A stretch of 64,000 bases of DNA from Rhododendron vialii (lineage: Eukaryota; Streptophyta; Magnoliopsida; Ericales; Ericaceae): NCBI RefSeq assembly GCF_030253575.1, contig NC_080563.1:39299001-39363000 (forward strand), written 5' to 3'. The position numbers and the translations under genes are program-made. The first letter of the stretch is position 1; each line of letters begins with the position of its first letter. The notes beneath the pieces are model-generated. The model saw only the letters and a program-made list of their open reading frames with translations, ran no database searches and had not been told where the DNA came from. This document shows, one piece after another, positions 23,411 to 39,853 of this stretch.

Positions 23411-24932
23411 CAAAAACATCGAATTCAAGCCCAAAAACCCAAAAAATTAACGGAATCAATTCCTAGAACAAATACACAGGGAAAAAAAATGCTTGACATT
23501 GTTTCTTATCAGCAATTTTCCTTTCTTACTGATGAATAGATACTAATTTAAGCATATGGACTTAAAATCAAGCACAAACCAATCAAAAAGGAAAACATGA
23601 GTTACATATATCCACCATCAAAATTGTGATTCCCAAAGTAGGAAAAAAACCATAAAATGAAAAAATTCAGAACTAAATCACAAACCAAAAAACAGTCGGT
23701 GGATATGCAAAAAAACAGCCGCATATATCCATATCTGGTAGTGCAATTCCCAGATTTTGATTGACTACTAATGGTGTATTCCCAAGAAGAACCATAGTAG
23801 CAGACTTAGAAGGCCAAACAAGAAACTGTGGGTAGCATGCAAAACACAACTACTTGCAATGGAACTTATACTACTAATAATGTTTTTTGACCAAATACCA
23901 TGCCAAAGGGTAGCCGCCATCAAAAAATTGGTCAAAGACACCACAATATTACTTTCAATTCCATAAACATATGTGAACTTGTCTCTCATACCTATTAGGA
24001 TCCAAGCAAAGGTCAACTATCAAAGCGGCGATTCAATTGTCTTTAAAACCATCTTTCTAGGCCTCTCTGCTTACCTGTGTGGCATGACCAAAACTGAGGA
24101 ATGGGGGGGTGGGGGTTGGGGGTTGGGTGTTGTTTGTGTGGAGATCAATGATAGAGAAACCAATATCTAGTCATTCACCAAACCAAATCAAAACTGAGAA
24201 AAAGTGGAGATAAGCTAGGCTAATGCAGAGCATAGCAGAACAAGATCCATCCCATATAAGCATTGAAATTGAAGATTGGAAGCTAATACATAAGCATAGA
24301 ACCAGGCAACAGAACATAAACTAGATACTGAAACCTGATGCAGAATAAAATTGCAGCAGAGACTTCCATAAGTGCAGTATTGATAAATTTGCATTAGAAC
24401 ACCAAGACCGCCTCCATTGCCCTTGCAGCAGAACCAACATGAGCTGCAGATGCAACCATTACAGAACCCTCAATTTAACCAGAAAATCCAATTGAGAACA
24501 CCCTCCCCTCCCCATACCCTCCCCATTTTAGAAAGATTACCCATCAACAAAAAACACGTACAAAGGAAAAAAAAACTCCAATCCACAATATTGCATCCCT
24601 CGCACCCTTGCAATCCAGGCCATAGTCATTACATATAATAGATGCCAAATATAACTAAAATGCTTAGACAAGATAAGCTAGAGGGAGTCATCTTCATGAA
24701 GCAAAAGCTTGCACCCAAGATAAAGATTCAACTGTGTGATAGGTAAGCACGATCTGAGAGACCATGCATAAAAGCAAAAATCATTATATAGTGATCATCC
24801 CATCCCACCAATCAGATTCAAAATAAACAAATATCTAAATTGGATGATACCAGTCCACACAACCAATACACACTGAGTGTACAACTAACACAACTTTTAA
24901 CATAATAGTGGAGGTATTTACCTGCTAATCTT
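23411..24932. repeat. Spacer duplicated in inverted orientation at 51190-52015
   Basis: Segments such as CGAATTCAAGCCCAAAAACC (23420) and CTGAGTGTACAACTAAC (24873) reappear reversed at 51985 and 51235. The part 24665-24870 also recurs in direct orientation at 54285-54540. No coding exon is seen. A G-quadruplex motif sits at 24103-24127. Confidence 0.65.
24103..24127 (+). other. Potential G-quadruplex motif
   Basis: Runs of 7, 5, 5 and 3 G are separated by one- or two-base loops. The inverted duplicate block at 51.2-52 kb lacks it, so it arose or was lost after duplication. Confidence 0.5.
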
Positions 24933-25810
24933 CTAGTAACATGGAGTTGGTTCTGCCTTGAACATTTTCTCAAGCTTGTCTATGGAGAGAGCGTTCAAAT
25001 TTAGAAACAAATATTCATGAATTAGAAATGGTATTGAAGTTACTAAAGTCACCTGAAGAAATTCTTGGCTTAAAATTAAAACCTTTGAACAAGACAGTAG
25101 TAGACAACGGAGCAGGATTCTAGCAGAATATTGTAGAGCCACTTTTCAATTTCCACTCCACTCACTTTTTGCAAATTGACCTGTATTAGTCAGATATGAC
25201 ACATTCATAACATTTTTACCCGTAAAAGAAACAACATTAATGTTTATTACATACTGATACATGGATCTGAAAATGGACGAGAAAATTCCTTTCAAAATAT
25301 ACAAATCCATACTCAAAATTGTATACAACATTTGGATATGATCCATTAACATAAGAAGCTTTGGCCGAATTGCACATCAGCACACGATAGAGAGGACTCC
25401 ACGGATCCACCGGAGTGCACCCTTACCACCCAGTCATATCTATGAGATGGCTCTTCAAGTTAATAGTTTCAAAAGCAATCTCATTTCTCTTCTTCATGTT
25501 ACACAGTATGTCCTTAAACAAAAATCTTTCTTTCCCATCCCAAACCAAGGGTGTGTTATATATGAAAAGCAGAAGTCCTTACAAAAATTAAAAAAGTTAG
25601 TCATAAATTGAAGGAGTAAAACCATGTCAATTAGTAGTATATTACCTCAATTTTGGCAAACTGTTGTGCTGTGTAGTCTTAGGCAACATGGCGCATAATG
25701 CATAGAACATATCAACAACTCTTGGCACCACTCCCGGTGTGGGAGGGGTGATTGGATGACCGGCAACAACCATCCTCACAATGTCTTCAAAATCAGCAAT
25801 ATCTTGCAAA
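24933..25810 (-). pseudogene. Unrecognised multi-exon gene remnant, copy G1
   Basis: The minus strand keeps four exon-like pieces in order. The first encodes DIADFEDIVRMVVAGHPITP (about 25810-25650). The second encodes LLLFIYNTPLVWDGKERFLF, continuing to a FERNFLVHFQ segment (about 25585-25255). The third encodes a YNILLESCSVVYYCLVQRF-like piece (about 25135-25050). The last encodes KLEKMFKAEPTPCY and a stop. Exon borders match those of the copy at 50281-51189. A stop replaces a Gln codon after DMTGW, and the third piece is damaged, so it is a pseudogene. I do not recognise the family; no enzyme motif is evident. Confidence 0.6.
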
Positions 25811-25835
25811 TTCATGTTCTACATTTCCTCCGGCA

Positions 25836-26370
25836 GTGGTGCAAGAGTTGTCGATATGTTCTATGGACTATACGCCATGTTGCCTAAGACTACACAGCAC
25901 ACCAGCTTGCAAAAATTGAGATAATATACTACCAATTGACATGGTTTACTCCTTCAATTTATGACTAACATTTTTAATTTTTACACGGACTTTTGCTTTC
26001 CATATATAACACACCATTGGTTTGGGATTGGAAAGAAAGATTGTTGTTTAAGGACATACTGTGGAACATGAAGAAGAGATATGAGATTGCTTTTGAAACT
26101 ATTAACTTCAAGAGCAATCCCATAGACATGGGTGGGTGGCAGGGGTGCATTCCGGTGGATCCGTGGAGTCCTCTCTACCTTGTGTGCTGATGTACAATTT
26201 GACCAAAGCTTCTTATGTTTAATGGATCATATCCAAATATTGTATAAAATTTTGAGTATGGATTTGTAGATTTTGAAAGGAATTTTCTCGTCCATTTTCA
26301 GACCCATGTATCAATACGTAATAAACACTAATGTCATGTTATGAATGTGTCATATCTCCCTCCAATGCAG
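25836..26370 (+). pseudogene. Unrecognised gene remnant, copy G2 (inverted next to G1)
   Basis: This plus-strand piece repeats the second and part of the first exon of G1, encoding IYNTPLVWDWKERLLFKDIL, YEIAFETINFKSNPIDM and GGWQGCIPVDPWSPLY. The codon that is a stop in G1 and in the copy at 50281 is CAG (Gln) here. The terminal exons are absent. With G1 it forms an inverted repeat of about 520-600 bases per arm around a loop of about 100 bases. Confidence 0.6.
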
Positions 26371-26544
26371 TAAATCAATAAGTTCAAGAATAAGATTTGC
26401 TCGTCAAAACTGGAATTCCAGAAACAATTTGCGAAGTTATGCTACTCTACCGGAGCCATAAGAAACACAGAAGCGGTAAACTAGAACCAGGATACTTGAC
26501 AGTTAACCGTCAATATACTTCTTTGAACTAAACTTATGCATTAT

Positions 26545-27420
26545 TTAGGAGAATAAGAACAATGCCTGACATATCGAGAAGACTATGCTTGGTGGACTTG
26601 AGCTATAAGAAAATGCCAAAACTGAAATTGCAAAGATTATAATGGTTAAATTCCCAATTAATAGATTAATGTGCTCACAATAAGCCGATGTTGCTATGAA
26701 CACCTTATTTTGCGGACTTAATCTCACGGCCGTCTTAATGTCGCCATAAAGCAACACCAAAAAAACCATACCGTGTACACAATTGTGAAGGTTGAGAGAG
26801 AGAAGACTACCTACCCGATTTAGTGTCGAATACTTCAGCCCACAGTCTCGGATCAAGATCAGGACCATCAACCCCCTCGAACACAAAAGACTTTACCGTC
26901 GACCACCACTATATGAGGGAAGACCCTAGCAATGCGCATGGAAGCGTGTTTCTTCCGGGAGGATTTCGTGGAAAAACAGCAGCTAGTATAAAAAGTATAG
27001 AGCGAACGCACCAGTCGATAAATACTCCCGGGTTTGTATGCATACTTGCTGGGGGGGATCACCCCCAAAACAATACAGCTTGTTGTCCACCGCAGCAAAG
27101 CCGCCGTGCAAAGGGACGTTTGCCGCCTTTATCGGAGTGAGAACCCTTACAGAGCCATCTTCTCCTCCGGAACATCGTGATTTATGGCCACAGAATAGGA
27201 TTCCATTTGGTAGTTGCCTGGTCCTTTTCGAGAGAGAGCTCAAACGTACACAGTTTTCTGATGCAGTCGGGACGACAACGGCGAAGAAGATGCCGGAAAC
27301 ATGATCGATTCGCAAAGAAGAATGCTGCGAGTCGTTTCGTTGATCACCCACTCAGGGCTCTCAGTGCACCAACCTTTGTGTTGTGTTTATGTAGATTAAG
27401 TTATCAACCACCATGAACTA
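26545..27420 (-). pseudogene. Kelch-repeat-like pseudogene, copy K1
   Basis: The minus strand encodes SGGEDGSVRVLTPIKAANVP followed by LHGGFAAVDNKLYCFGGDPP, a kelch-type beta-propeller blade. After frame changes come VVVDGKVF and WAEVFDTKSGR, parts of the next blade. Several frame breaks are needed to connect them. Below 26770 it runs into sequence shared with the unknown gene (AVRLSPQNKVFIATSAY at about 26740-26680, like 49550-49620). It therefore ends in material also found behind the 49.0-kb exon, which suggests exon reshuffling. F-box/kelch proteins are the likely source family, but no F-box is seen. Confidence 0.6.
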
Positions 27421-29389
27421 GGACATGTAGCTGCCAACCACACTAATGCAATCCCCATACGTTAATTTGTAAACTGTAACCACATAAACTACCCTAATGG
27501 CAACAGAATGTCCTGTTTAGCCCCAGAAACATAATTTTCTTCTCTGTATACCAAATGTCATCGACTTGTCTAGTCACAGTTGTCACCATGCATCTGAAAA
27601 CAGTTTCCTCGTTATTGAAATGACAGAAAATAGGACTTCGAAAATTCCTATGATGATGTCAGCTACATGCCACAAGAAGTAACAATACAAGGTCATACAC
27701 AATAATGCAGGTAAAAGTGGACCCCTAAATAATTACAAAGGATGCAGCTTAAAAACCTCAAAGATATACATAAAACAATGTAAATCAAACCGAACAAGTT
27801 GCATCGTCAGCATCGCTACATAATTTACACATGTCTATGCAAATTAAGTTATCAACCAACACTGTTTCAGGTTTAATTACTCATCCATCTCAACAATTTT
27901 AGTTTAGCTACACATTGTTTGAACATTTTTCTTAAATACTGCAAGGGTTTTAAACTGCGGTATCAAGGTATCAAGTTACGTAACATATCAGCCATATATC
28001 GGTCAATATAGATCTTGGCACATACCACTGGAGGTCCAAAATTCCCACACATAAAGGCCGATCACGAAAGGACAACAAGATAACGAAAGGCTCGAACTCA
28101 TAATAAGCTAAATAATCTGTTTGTTTTTTGCGGATTGAAACTCTATCACATACAAATATCTTAAAACAAACAATATTCTCTTAAATGTTCCTTGAAAGAT
28201 CTTTCATAAGCTAAAACTTGTGCACAAGGAAAACAAGTAGAAAATCAGAAAAAGATTCGATGTAATGAATAATATTTTTCTAAGCGTGAGACAACAAGAT
28301 TTCATATAGCTCCGCTTTTTCTTTTTCTTTTATAACCAACGACAATACCATATTATGAAACAAAGTCAAGAAGCTTGTATAGAGATGTTATTTCTCTCTC
28401 CTCTGATTATTACAACTAACACCACTACATATAATTAATCTCTTGTATACAGAGCACCCTGTATAGTTGTCATATTCACATATTCCACACTACATAACAA
28501 ATAATCGAGGGAAAACCAGAAAGAACTAAATACTCCAGTGAGTCTATTGACTACAGTCAAAAAAAATTTTGGCCAATTAGCATCAACAAGCAAATAACTT
28601 GCCAAAAAATCACCATGCCAATTGTAATTTGCATAAAGTCAATGCATACCGAAGCCCAAAACCTACAAAAGCTATGCGTCCTTTGAACCTCCATCATCCC
28701 TTCAAAAGGAAAAATCTCTTAAATATATGGTAATGACTTGTCAAGTGGACATCATTTAGATATGCAAAGATAATACAACTGTTGGCCTATTGGTAATGGG
28801 ATATGAAACCAATCACATACGATTGAGGGATGAAAACCAACCCTGTAACTCTACGTCTACCTCTACCCTATCAGCATAAAGCAATTGCCGGGCCAAACCT
28901 TAACACCAAAACATGTCGTGGGCCAATATTCAAAATCCTAGAACATTCTGAAGTTCAGCCCCAAAACTCACTCATATTAACAGGTAACAAGCTCTAAGCT
29001 CTTCCTCTACCTCCAATTTAAACCCAAACAACCCAAAATGTGAATGCTTTCCAGGCCCATAAAACCAAAAGTTCTTAGAAGTTTCAGCAAGTTTGAAAAC
29101 CAATTGTATTTTGTGTACACTTTGTCCAAACACACTAAAAATCCCTGCAACAATTTATGCCCCAAAAATAAGAGTTAAGTACTCATATATTCTCAACATT
29201 ACAGAGTGTTCTTCACTCCTGCTTCACCGACATCATACATCAAAGAAGCCTGAAACATTCTTAGCTTAGATATATCAATCCAGTCTACAACTCCTAAATA
29301 TGACCTGAATAAGAATGGGTTGATACCAACAACACTAACAAAGATATCTAAGAAAGTTGATAAAAGCAGTAACAGGGTAAGTTGTCTAC
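27421..29389. other. Gene-free, partly duplicated spacer
   Basis: No exon is recognised. The part 28540-29000 is an inverted relative of 43300-43880 (CCAATAGGCCAACAGTTG and its complement are shared). Near 27950 a TTTTAAACTGCGGTATC stretch resembles the end of the hAT family at 40855 but is too decayed to bound. Confidence 0.5.
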
Positions 29390-29394
29390 TTACA

Positions 29395-30418
29395 TTACCA
29401 CTGCATCGAGGATATTCATTGGCGTCTGAATAGCATAAGCCTTGGCAGACATAACAGTGGGATTCAAGTCTACATCTTCACCTCCTTGGCCAGAGATACT
29501 AAACTTGACGCAATGCAGCAGGGTAGCTTGGTGTGTACCGGAAAAATACTCAAGGCAGAGCAAAGAGAACACGTTGTCAGCAACATGATGCAATGTTGGA
29601 TAAAATAATCCAACATTGGGTGGCATCAGGGACCCGAGGGGCACAACCTTTTCCAGGTCCTTTATACACCCTAAGTAGGACCATTTATCCATAAAGTCAT
29701 GTGCATAAAGGTAGCGGTCATGAAACCAGAACAACATGGTTTCGACTGCCACCGGCTTCACATTTCACGGGATCTCATAAACCATCTTATGATTCTTATG
29801 ATCCCGACGTTCCCAACTACCGTCCCCCACATAATAAGTGTAAAGAAACTCATCCTCACATGAACCAACAAGGATTTTTCCAAGGTCCAGGTAAAGCAAC
29901 AGCATACAAACCATACCCTGTAGACAATTGTGGAGGTGGAGAGAGAGAAGTCCACCTACCCGATTTAGTGTCGAATACTTCAGCCCATGGTCTCGGATCG
30001 GGAACGGGACCATCAATCCCCTCGAACACAAAAGATTTTACCGTAGACCACCACTGTAAGAGGGAAGACCCTACCAATGCGCATCGAAGGGCGTTTCTTC
30101 CAGGAGGATTTCGTGGGAAGACGGCAGCTGGTATCAAAAGTGTAGAGCGAGCGCACCGGTCGATAAATACTCCCGTTGCTGGGGGGATCACCGCTAATAC
30201 AACACAGCTTGTTGTCCACCGCAGCAAAGCCGCCGTGCAAAGGGACTTTCGCCGCCTTTATCGGAGTGAACCCTTACAGAGCCGTCTTCTCCTCCGGAGA
30301 CATCGTGATTTATGAGCACGGAATAGAATTCCATCTCGCTGTTGAGATTAAGAGCTCGAACGTACGCAGTTTTCTCATGCGATCGGGACGACAACGGCGA
30401 TGAAGATGCTGAAAACAC
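29395..30418 (-). pseudogene. Kelch-repeat-like pseudogene, copy K2
   Basis: The minus strand begins with an SSSPLSSRSHEKTAYVRALN-like N-terminus, then SGGEDGSVRV, HGGFAAVDNKL, FVFEGIDGPVPDPRPWAEVF and DTKSGRWTSLSPPPQ. It continues with FLYTYYVGDGSWE, MVYEIP and, past a stop, VKPVAVETMLFWFHDRYLY. It ends in a long segment closing at a donor near 29395. The blades are kelch-like. At least two frame changes and one in-frame stop make it a pseudogene. It is longer at its 3' end than K1 and shares K1's 5' boundary (CACCAACCTTTGTGTTG). A functional paralogue probably exists elsewhere in the genome. Confidence 0.65.
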
Positions 30419-31319
30419 GATCGATTAGCTGATGAATGCTGCTGGGAGACGATTCTCTCATCACCCACTCACTGCACCAACCTTTGTGTTGTGTTTATTT
30501 TTTTTATTTGTTTTTCTCTCCCTAGGGTTTCTCTCAGAAATCCCCTGAGCAATTGAGGATTGACTCCGTATTCTGCCACCACACCCAAAATTGAGGATTT
30601 GAACGTGTGTATTAGAGTGTGTGATTTTGAACGTGGTCGTAGCATCTCCCAAGAACAAAAATTCTACGACCAAAATTTTGACCTACCCTGTTTGGAACCA
30701 CCTCCTAGCATCTCGAGCTTTCATCCATATTTTTTTTTAAATTTGAGTCAAATTTTAGATAAAAATTCATTTCAGGTAGACACATCTCCAGCCATCAAAC
30801 CTAAATTTTACACATCTTCCTCTTTTTCTCTTTCTAACTAGCCGTTGGAGAAATTGGTCAAGGCAAAAGTTGTCTCAGATTTGGACAAAAAAATGGGTAA
30901 AACCCAAAATGGAAAAGTGTTTGGGTCAAAGATTGGAAAAAATTTTTTGTAATTTTTGCTCTATTTTTAAATTTGAGTCTTAAAATGAATCAAGGCTGGA
31001 AATGCTCTCAAATCCCCAAAATTTTGACCTCAATGACCTCAATTTTACGCTTCAACTTTTCTTCCGTTATTCAAATATACTGATAGTACTATCTAAATAT
31101 GTTTAAATTGGTAATGGAAATTGCTAACAGTGGTCATTCTCCGTTAAATGTTGACTTGGTGCTCTAAAATTAATCAATGTGCGTATAAGGTGGTGTGATC
31201 ACTTGAATTATTATAAAAAAAAATTTGCAAGAGTAAGAATTGAGGTGGGCGTAAAGATCACCTTACTTAGATTTTACTAACAAATCGATAGCTGAGCGGT
31301 AGTAAAAGTGCGCATCATA

Positions 31320-31980
31320 TATAAGAAAATTAAGAATTTGAATTCCTTTTAAAATATGTCGAGCACAATGTATTGAATTTATTCATTGCCTCACAAGACA
31401 ATATCTCAAAAAGATTTGAGCTCTCTTTTTTGGCCCCAAAATAAAATAAACAGTGGTGCGACTCATACAAATGAAGGGTCCAGATCATTTTGGGTATTGT
31501 CGCATGGGACAAAAACTTGTTCGTTTTGGTATTTGGAATTTTGGATTCTCTCTCAGCACACGGTCTCCAATAAATTTTCTTTCAATCATTACTCTAATTT
31601 TTTCTCTCTATCTCTCTCCCCCCAAAATCCAAATACCAAAACGAAGAGATGCAGCATATATTTGTGCTTTTAAAGTGAAATCACATTGATAAAAAGCAAA
31701 GATGTTAAAAAAAAAAAAAAAAGAAAGATAAAAGGGAAAAAAACGGCCCATGATGTATTTTGATAATTAATATCCACCAAGGACAAACTAAAAATATTTG
31801 TTAATGTTGAAAATGTCTTTGACGGATATTAATAATCAAAATATGTCATTAGCCGTCATTTTCTCAAGATAAAACACCAAGTGCGTGTGTGTCATTTTCA
31901 GAGCCTTAACCGTAATAAAGTGGTATAAAACTGAGGCCAAGTATATCCAAAAGAAAGAATGGGAAAATAACGGGCAAATT
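31320..31980 (+). repeat. Dispersed repeat block (copy A)
   Basis: The block contains CATTGCCTCACAAGACAATA, a GTGGTGCGACTCATACAAAT phrase and TCATTTTGGGTATTGTC. The same order of phrases appears at 45600-46900 and 54590-55930 on the same strand, and reversed at 33618-34200. No protein is encoded. It may be the body of an unclassified non-autonomous element or simply a segment multiplied by duplication. Confidence 0.6.
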
Positions 31981-31995
31981 GCAAAAAGAATTTAA

Positions 31996-32222
31996 GCCCC
32001 CGTTTGGCCCAGAAGAAAAACTTAACTTTTGTGCTTTAAAAGCATGTTGAAAAAGCGGGCTTTTTAAGCACGAAAGCTACCACTGCAAACAAAAAAAAAC
32101 GCCAGAAGTTGAAAAAGCTAGTTTGTTTTTTAGGCCAAATGTGCCATATATAAACGCCAGAAGTTAAAAGCTGCTTTCTGAGCGCAAAAGCTAGTTTGTT
32201 TTTTAGGTCAAACTAGGCATTA
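31996..32222. mobile_element. Tourist-like MITE
   Basis: The ends GCCCCCGTTTGGCC and (reversed) ATGCCTAGTTTGACC are inverted, and TAA flanks both sides (31993-31995, 32223-32225). This is the target duplication of PIF/Harbinger MITEs. The interior is an imperfect tandem of CAGAAGTT...AAGCTAGTTTG. Confidence 0.65.
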
Positions 32223-32423
32223 AAATGTTGTCGAAAAACTAAACAAAAAATTACGAAAAATAAGTTTCTAACTTGTAAATTTAAAAGAACGCAACTTTAG
32301 TAGAAAATTTGCGTGACTTGACACTCCCAGCCTTTCCATTAAAATTCTTGTGCACTTGCTTATCATGAGAAAGGAAAGTAATTATCGTTGACTTGTTTGT
32401 ACGTGACCAGTATAAAATAAAAA

Positions 32424-32629
32424 CGTTTTGTTTGGTATTTTAGTTTAGTTTTAATAATGGGTAAAGAGAGAAACAGGGTAATGTTAGAAATAGGAGTAAT
32501 GAATAGAAAGAGATAGACAAAGATGACAAAGTAATAATTCAAAAAATAAAATAATTATTAAAAAATAAAATAAAATAACTATTAAAAAATAAAACAAAAA
32601 CAAAATTAAAATGCCAAACGAACACAACC
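32424..32629. mobile_element. MITE related to the element at 43517
   Basis: The left end GTTTTGTTTGGTATTTTAG and the reversed right end GTTGTGTTCGTTTGGCATTTT form inverted ends. The sequence next to the left end (TAGTTTAGTTTTAATAATGGG) resembles the element at 43517-43703. No clean target duplication is visible. Confidence 0.45.
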
Positions 32630-32676
32630 TTATGGAGACAACCCTACCCAAGGCGAAACATGCCATAACTGTTGTT

Positions 32677-32915
32677 TGTATGCTCAAATAGGGCACTGAG
32701 TTTCGTGCTGCGAAAGCATCCCTGAACATTGCCGAGAGAGAGAGAGATTGATTGTATGCTCAAATAGGGCACTGATGAGTTTCATGCTGCGAAAGTATCT
32801 CTGAACTTTACCAACAGAGAGAGAGAGAGAGAGATTGTATGCTCAAATAGGACACTGAAGTTTCGTGCTGCGAAAGCATCCCTGAACATAGCCAACAGAG
32901 AGAGAGAGAGAGTAC
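32677..32915 (+). repeat. Minisatellite: three copies of an about 80-bp unit with an internal GA run
   Basis: Each unit starts TGTATGCTCAAATAGG, continues with GTTTC(G/A)TGCTGCGAAAG and ends in a (GA)n stretch of different length. Units start at 32677, 32753 and 32836. Length variation is concentrated in the GA run. Confidence 0.85.
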
Positions 32916-33530
32916 ATACATAGTACTATTATACATCAGACAAGACGATATACTCGTATATATATTAGAATTAACTTTCGATTAAAGGAGGTGATTAATT
33001 TCAGAAAACATTCATGATACACTAGTCTTATACATGAGCAATGCAACGTACACGATCAAAACTCCAATCATATTTCTCTCACATACACGTGATCGGAACT
33101 TTGATGCGAGAGTGTGAACTGAACATTTTCAATATTTGGTTTAATTTCCTTGCTTATTTGTTCATTTTTGTTTGCAAATCATGAGCTAATAAGATCGTTT
33201 ATCAACCTTTAAGCAAAAAAAAAAAAAACCAAAAATAAGCAACTAACCAACTGGTTGTCCAATATATGAACTTTTTTTTTTTTATCATTTGTTTATTTAA
33301 TTAATTTCCAGAAATCAGCAAACGAATCAAACAGGCCTTGTTATACACAGGTGAGAATTGCATTAAAATGTGTACAACGGATAAGTACAGCGCAAAAAGA
33401 AGAAGAAGAAGTAGTAGCCCTAGGGTTGGCCAAGCAGTCTTGCCTTGAGATTTAGGAATTTATTTATTCACTTTTAAGGTTTTAGATTTAATTTTTTTGC
33501 CAACAACTTTTGCGATTACCTCACTCTCGT

Positions 33531-33615
33531 GCGTAAGCGTGTTAAACGACTGTACGAGGGGCTCTGTAGAGATTAATCCCAGGTGCGTGCAATCTAGCCC
33601 GGGACACCCTGCATA
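33531..33615 (+). mobile_element. 5'-truncated Au-like SINE
   Basis: The piece AGATTAATCCCAGGTGCGTG followed by AGCCCGGGACACCCTG matches the 3' region of plant Au SINEs (GAGATTAGTC...GTGCGCGYAAGCT...CCCGGACACC). The tRNA-like head is missing. Confidence 0.5.
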
Positions 33616-34299
33616 TATAAAAAGAAGAAGAAGAAAGAAAGAAAGAAATCATGCACGCCTCTTTTACTATTTCTACCATTTTTCTAATCTGGATCTTTGC
33701 AATCTATCTATTTCTTTAGTTCGTTTTAGCATCTCCAATTATTTGGGCAATCGAAATTTTCTATTATTGGTGCCAATTTGTAGCAACAAAAGAAAGAGTT
33801 TTTATTTTTCCCTTCTTTCTTTTGGATAAATGTAGTATTTTGTCAATTTTTTTTGAACATCTATGCATGCATTTTATCAATGTGATCAATCTTACGATCA
33901 TGGAGGATTTTCTCATTTCACCTTTGAAGCACAAACAAATGCTACAAATTAATTAGGGCCTTGATCCACCTGTGCTCAACAAAAATTTACTCTTTGTCCC
34001 ATGGGACAATACCCAAAATGATCTGGACACTTCATCTGTATGGGTCGCACCACTATTTAATTATTTGGGGGCCACAGAAATGAAGAGCTCAATTTTTTTT
34101 GATATATTGCCCTGTGAGGCAATGAATAATTAATCGTTTGCTCGACATACTTTAAAGGTATTCAAACTCTTATTTTCCTTATATTATGCACAATTTTACT
34201 ACCGCTCAACTATTGATTGTTAGGAAAAACATAAGTAAGGTGATCTATATGCCTGCTTCAATTCTCGCTCTTGTAATTTTTTTTTTAATATAATTCAAG

Positions 34300-34460
34300 T
34301 GTTCGAACTATTTTACGTGAATTGATTATTTTTGGGGATCAATCTTACTGCCCATTTGCACGGGTCCAGGATTGATAGCTCCTGAGAGATTTCGAATCTA
34401 AGACCTAAGGAGGGAGGCAGGAAGCATTGGTTCAAGGCTTTGACCACTAAGCCAATTTGT
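34300..34460 (-). mobile_element. Au-like SINE inside block B
   Basis: Read on the minus strand it has a TGGCTTAGTGGT A box (34444-34454), then a GATTCGAAATC B box (about 34388-34399). It continues with a body ending in the ACGTAAAAT region. It is the inverted duplicate of the copy at 45402-45578. Confidence 0.7.
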
Positions 34461-35403
34461 TAGATTTTCTGCTCTCACGATTTTTAGTGTATAATTTCTT
34501 TAGGAAATGCACTTTTACGCTCCTGCTTTCGCTTTCACTTCCGCTCAGAGCAGCTAAACGAACTAAACAGCTCGCCATTGACTCATGTTTGGTTCATTAA
34601 GAACTCATTTGAGATCTATTTTTTGCATAAACGCACTTAACTCTAATTCATTTGTTAAGTTGGTTAATATACAAGCTACTCTTGAACAACCTACTGCGCG
34701 GCTCGATAAGTTTAAATTGCGAAAAAAAACAAGCTACTCGAGTTCAATTATGACCCACTTTTGAAAGCTCATTCAAAGCTCACTCGAGATCAATTCGACG
34801 AGTAAATGCACCCTAAGTTATGACCCACTTTTGAAGCACGTTTAGCTTTAATTTGTACCCAGCATGAACAAGCCATTAGACTCATTCGGTTCGGTTCGGT
34901 TCATTTATAGGCCATACCCAAACTCCAGCTCTACGAACTTGTGACTTGGAGCAAACCCGTGAAATGAATAACCTTCAATATTTTACTTTCATAACTCAGA
35001 ATTTCCCCCAAATAAATAAAATTGTTTTTATTTGGAAGTATAATATTACCATAGTTTATTGATTCTATTATTATGTTTCCTATTTCGTCTGGGCCATTAT
35101 CCATATTTTCTAATTAGTCCAAGTTTTCTAGTTAAGTGTGCTATTCTAATTTAATTAGGGATTTAAGTAGAGTGTTGGTGGTCAAATCTTGTAGCCCTTA
35201 CAAAAAACAAGCTAGGGTTATTTTTAGATACAATCAATCACCCATCAAAGAAAGCAAGGTTTAAATCAACTCTCAATATCCCAACAAATTACTAAAATCA
35301 ACGAGGAAAAGCTCCCTTTTATTTTGGATTCAGATTTGAAAAAAAGTAGAGAATCAGTCCAAAACCAAGTGTACAAACTTGTAGTACTAACATGGCGTAG
35401 TGT

Positions 35404-35414
35404 AGTGTGAGAGA

Positions 35415-35444
<30 letters not shown>
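35404..35444 (+). repeat. GAGA/GATA microsatellite
   Basis: A mixed (GA)n(GATA)n(GA)n run marks the outer edge of duplicated block B. Confidence 0.85.

Positions 35445-39853
<4,409 letters not shown>

Larger units (their letters stand above)
33618..35445. repeat. Large duplicated block B, inverted relative of 44520-46915
   Basis: Phrases run in reverse order and complement across almost the whole length. One example is the stretch around 33690-33790, matching 46770-46870. Another is the GATTGATAGCTCCTGAGAG SINE part, matching 45480-45500. A third is the stretch near 35180-35240, matching 44700-44740. The right end is a GATA/GA tract, and the partner ends in CT. No coding exon is seen. An Au-like SINE lies inside both copies and so predates the duplication. 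Confidence 0.75.
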
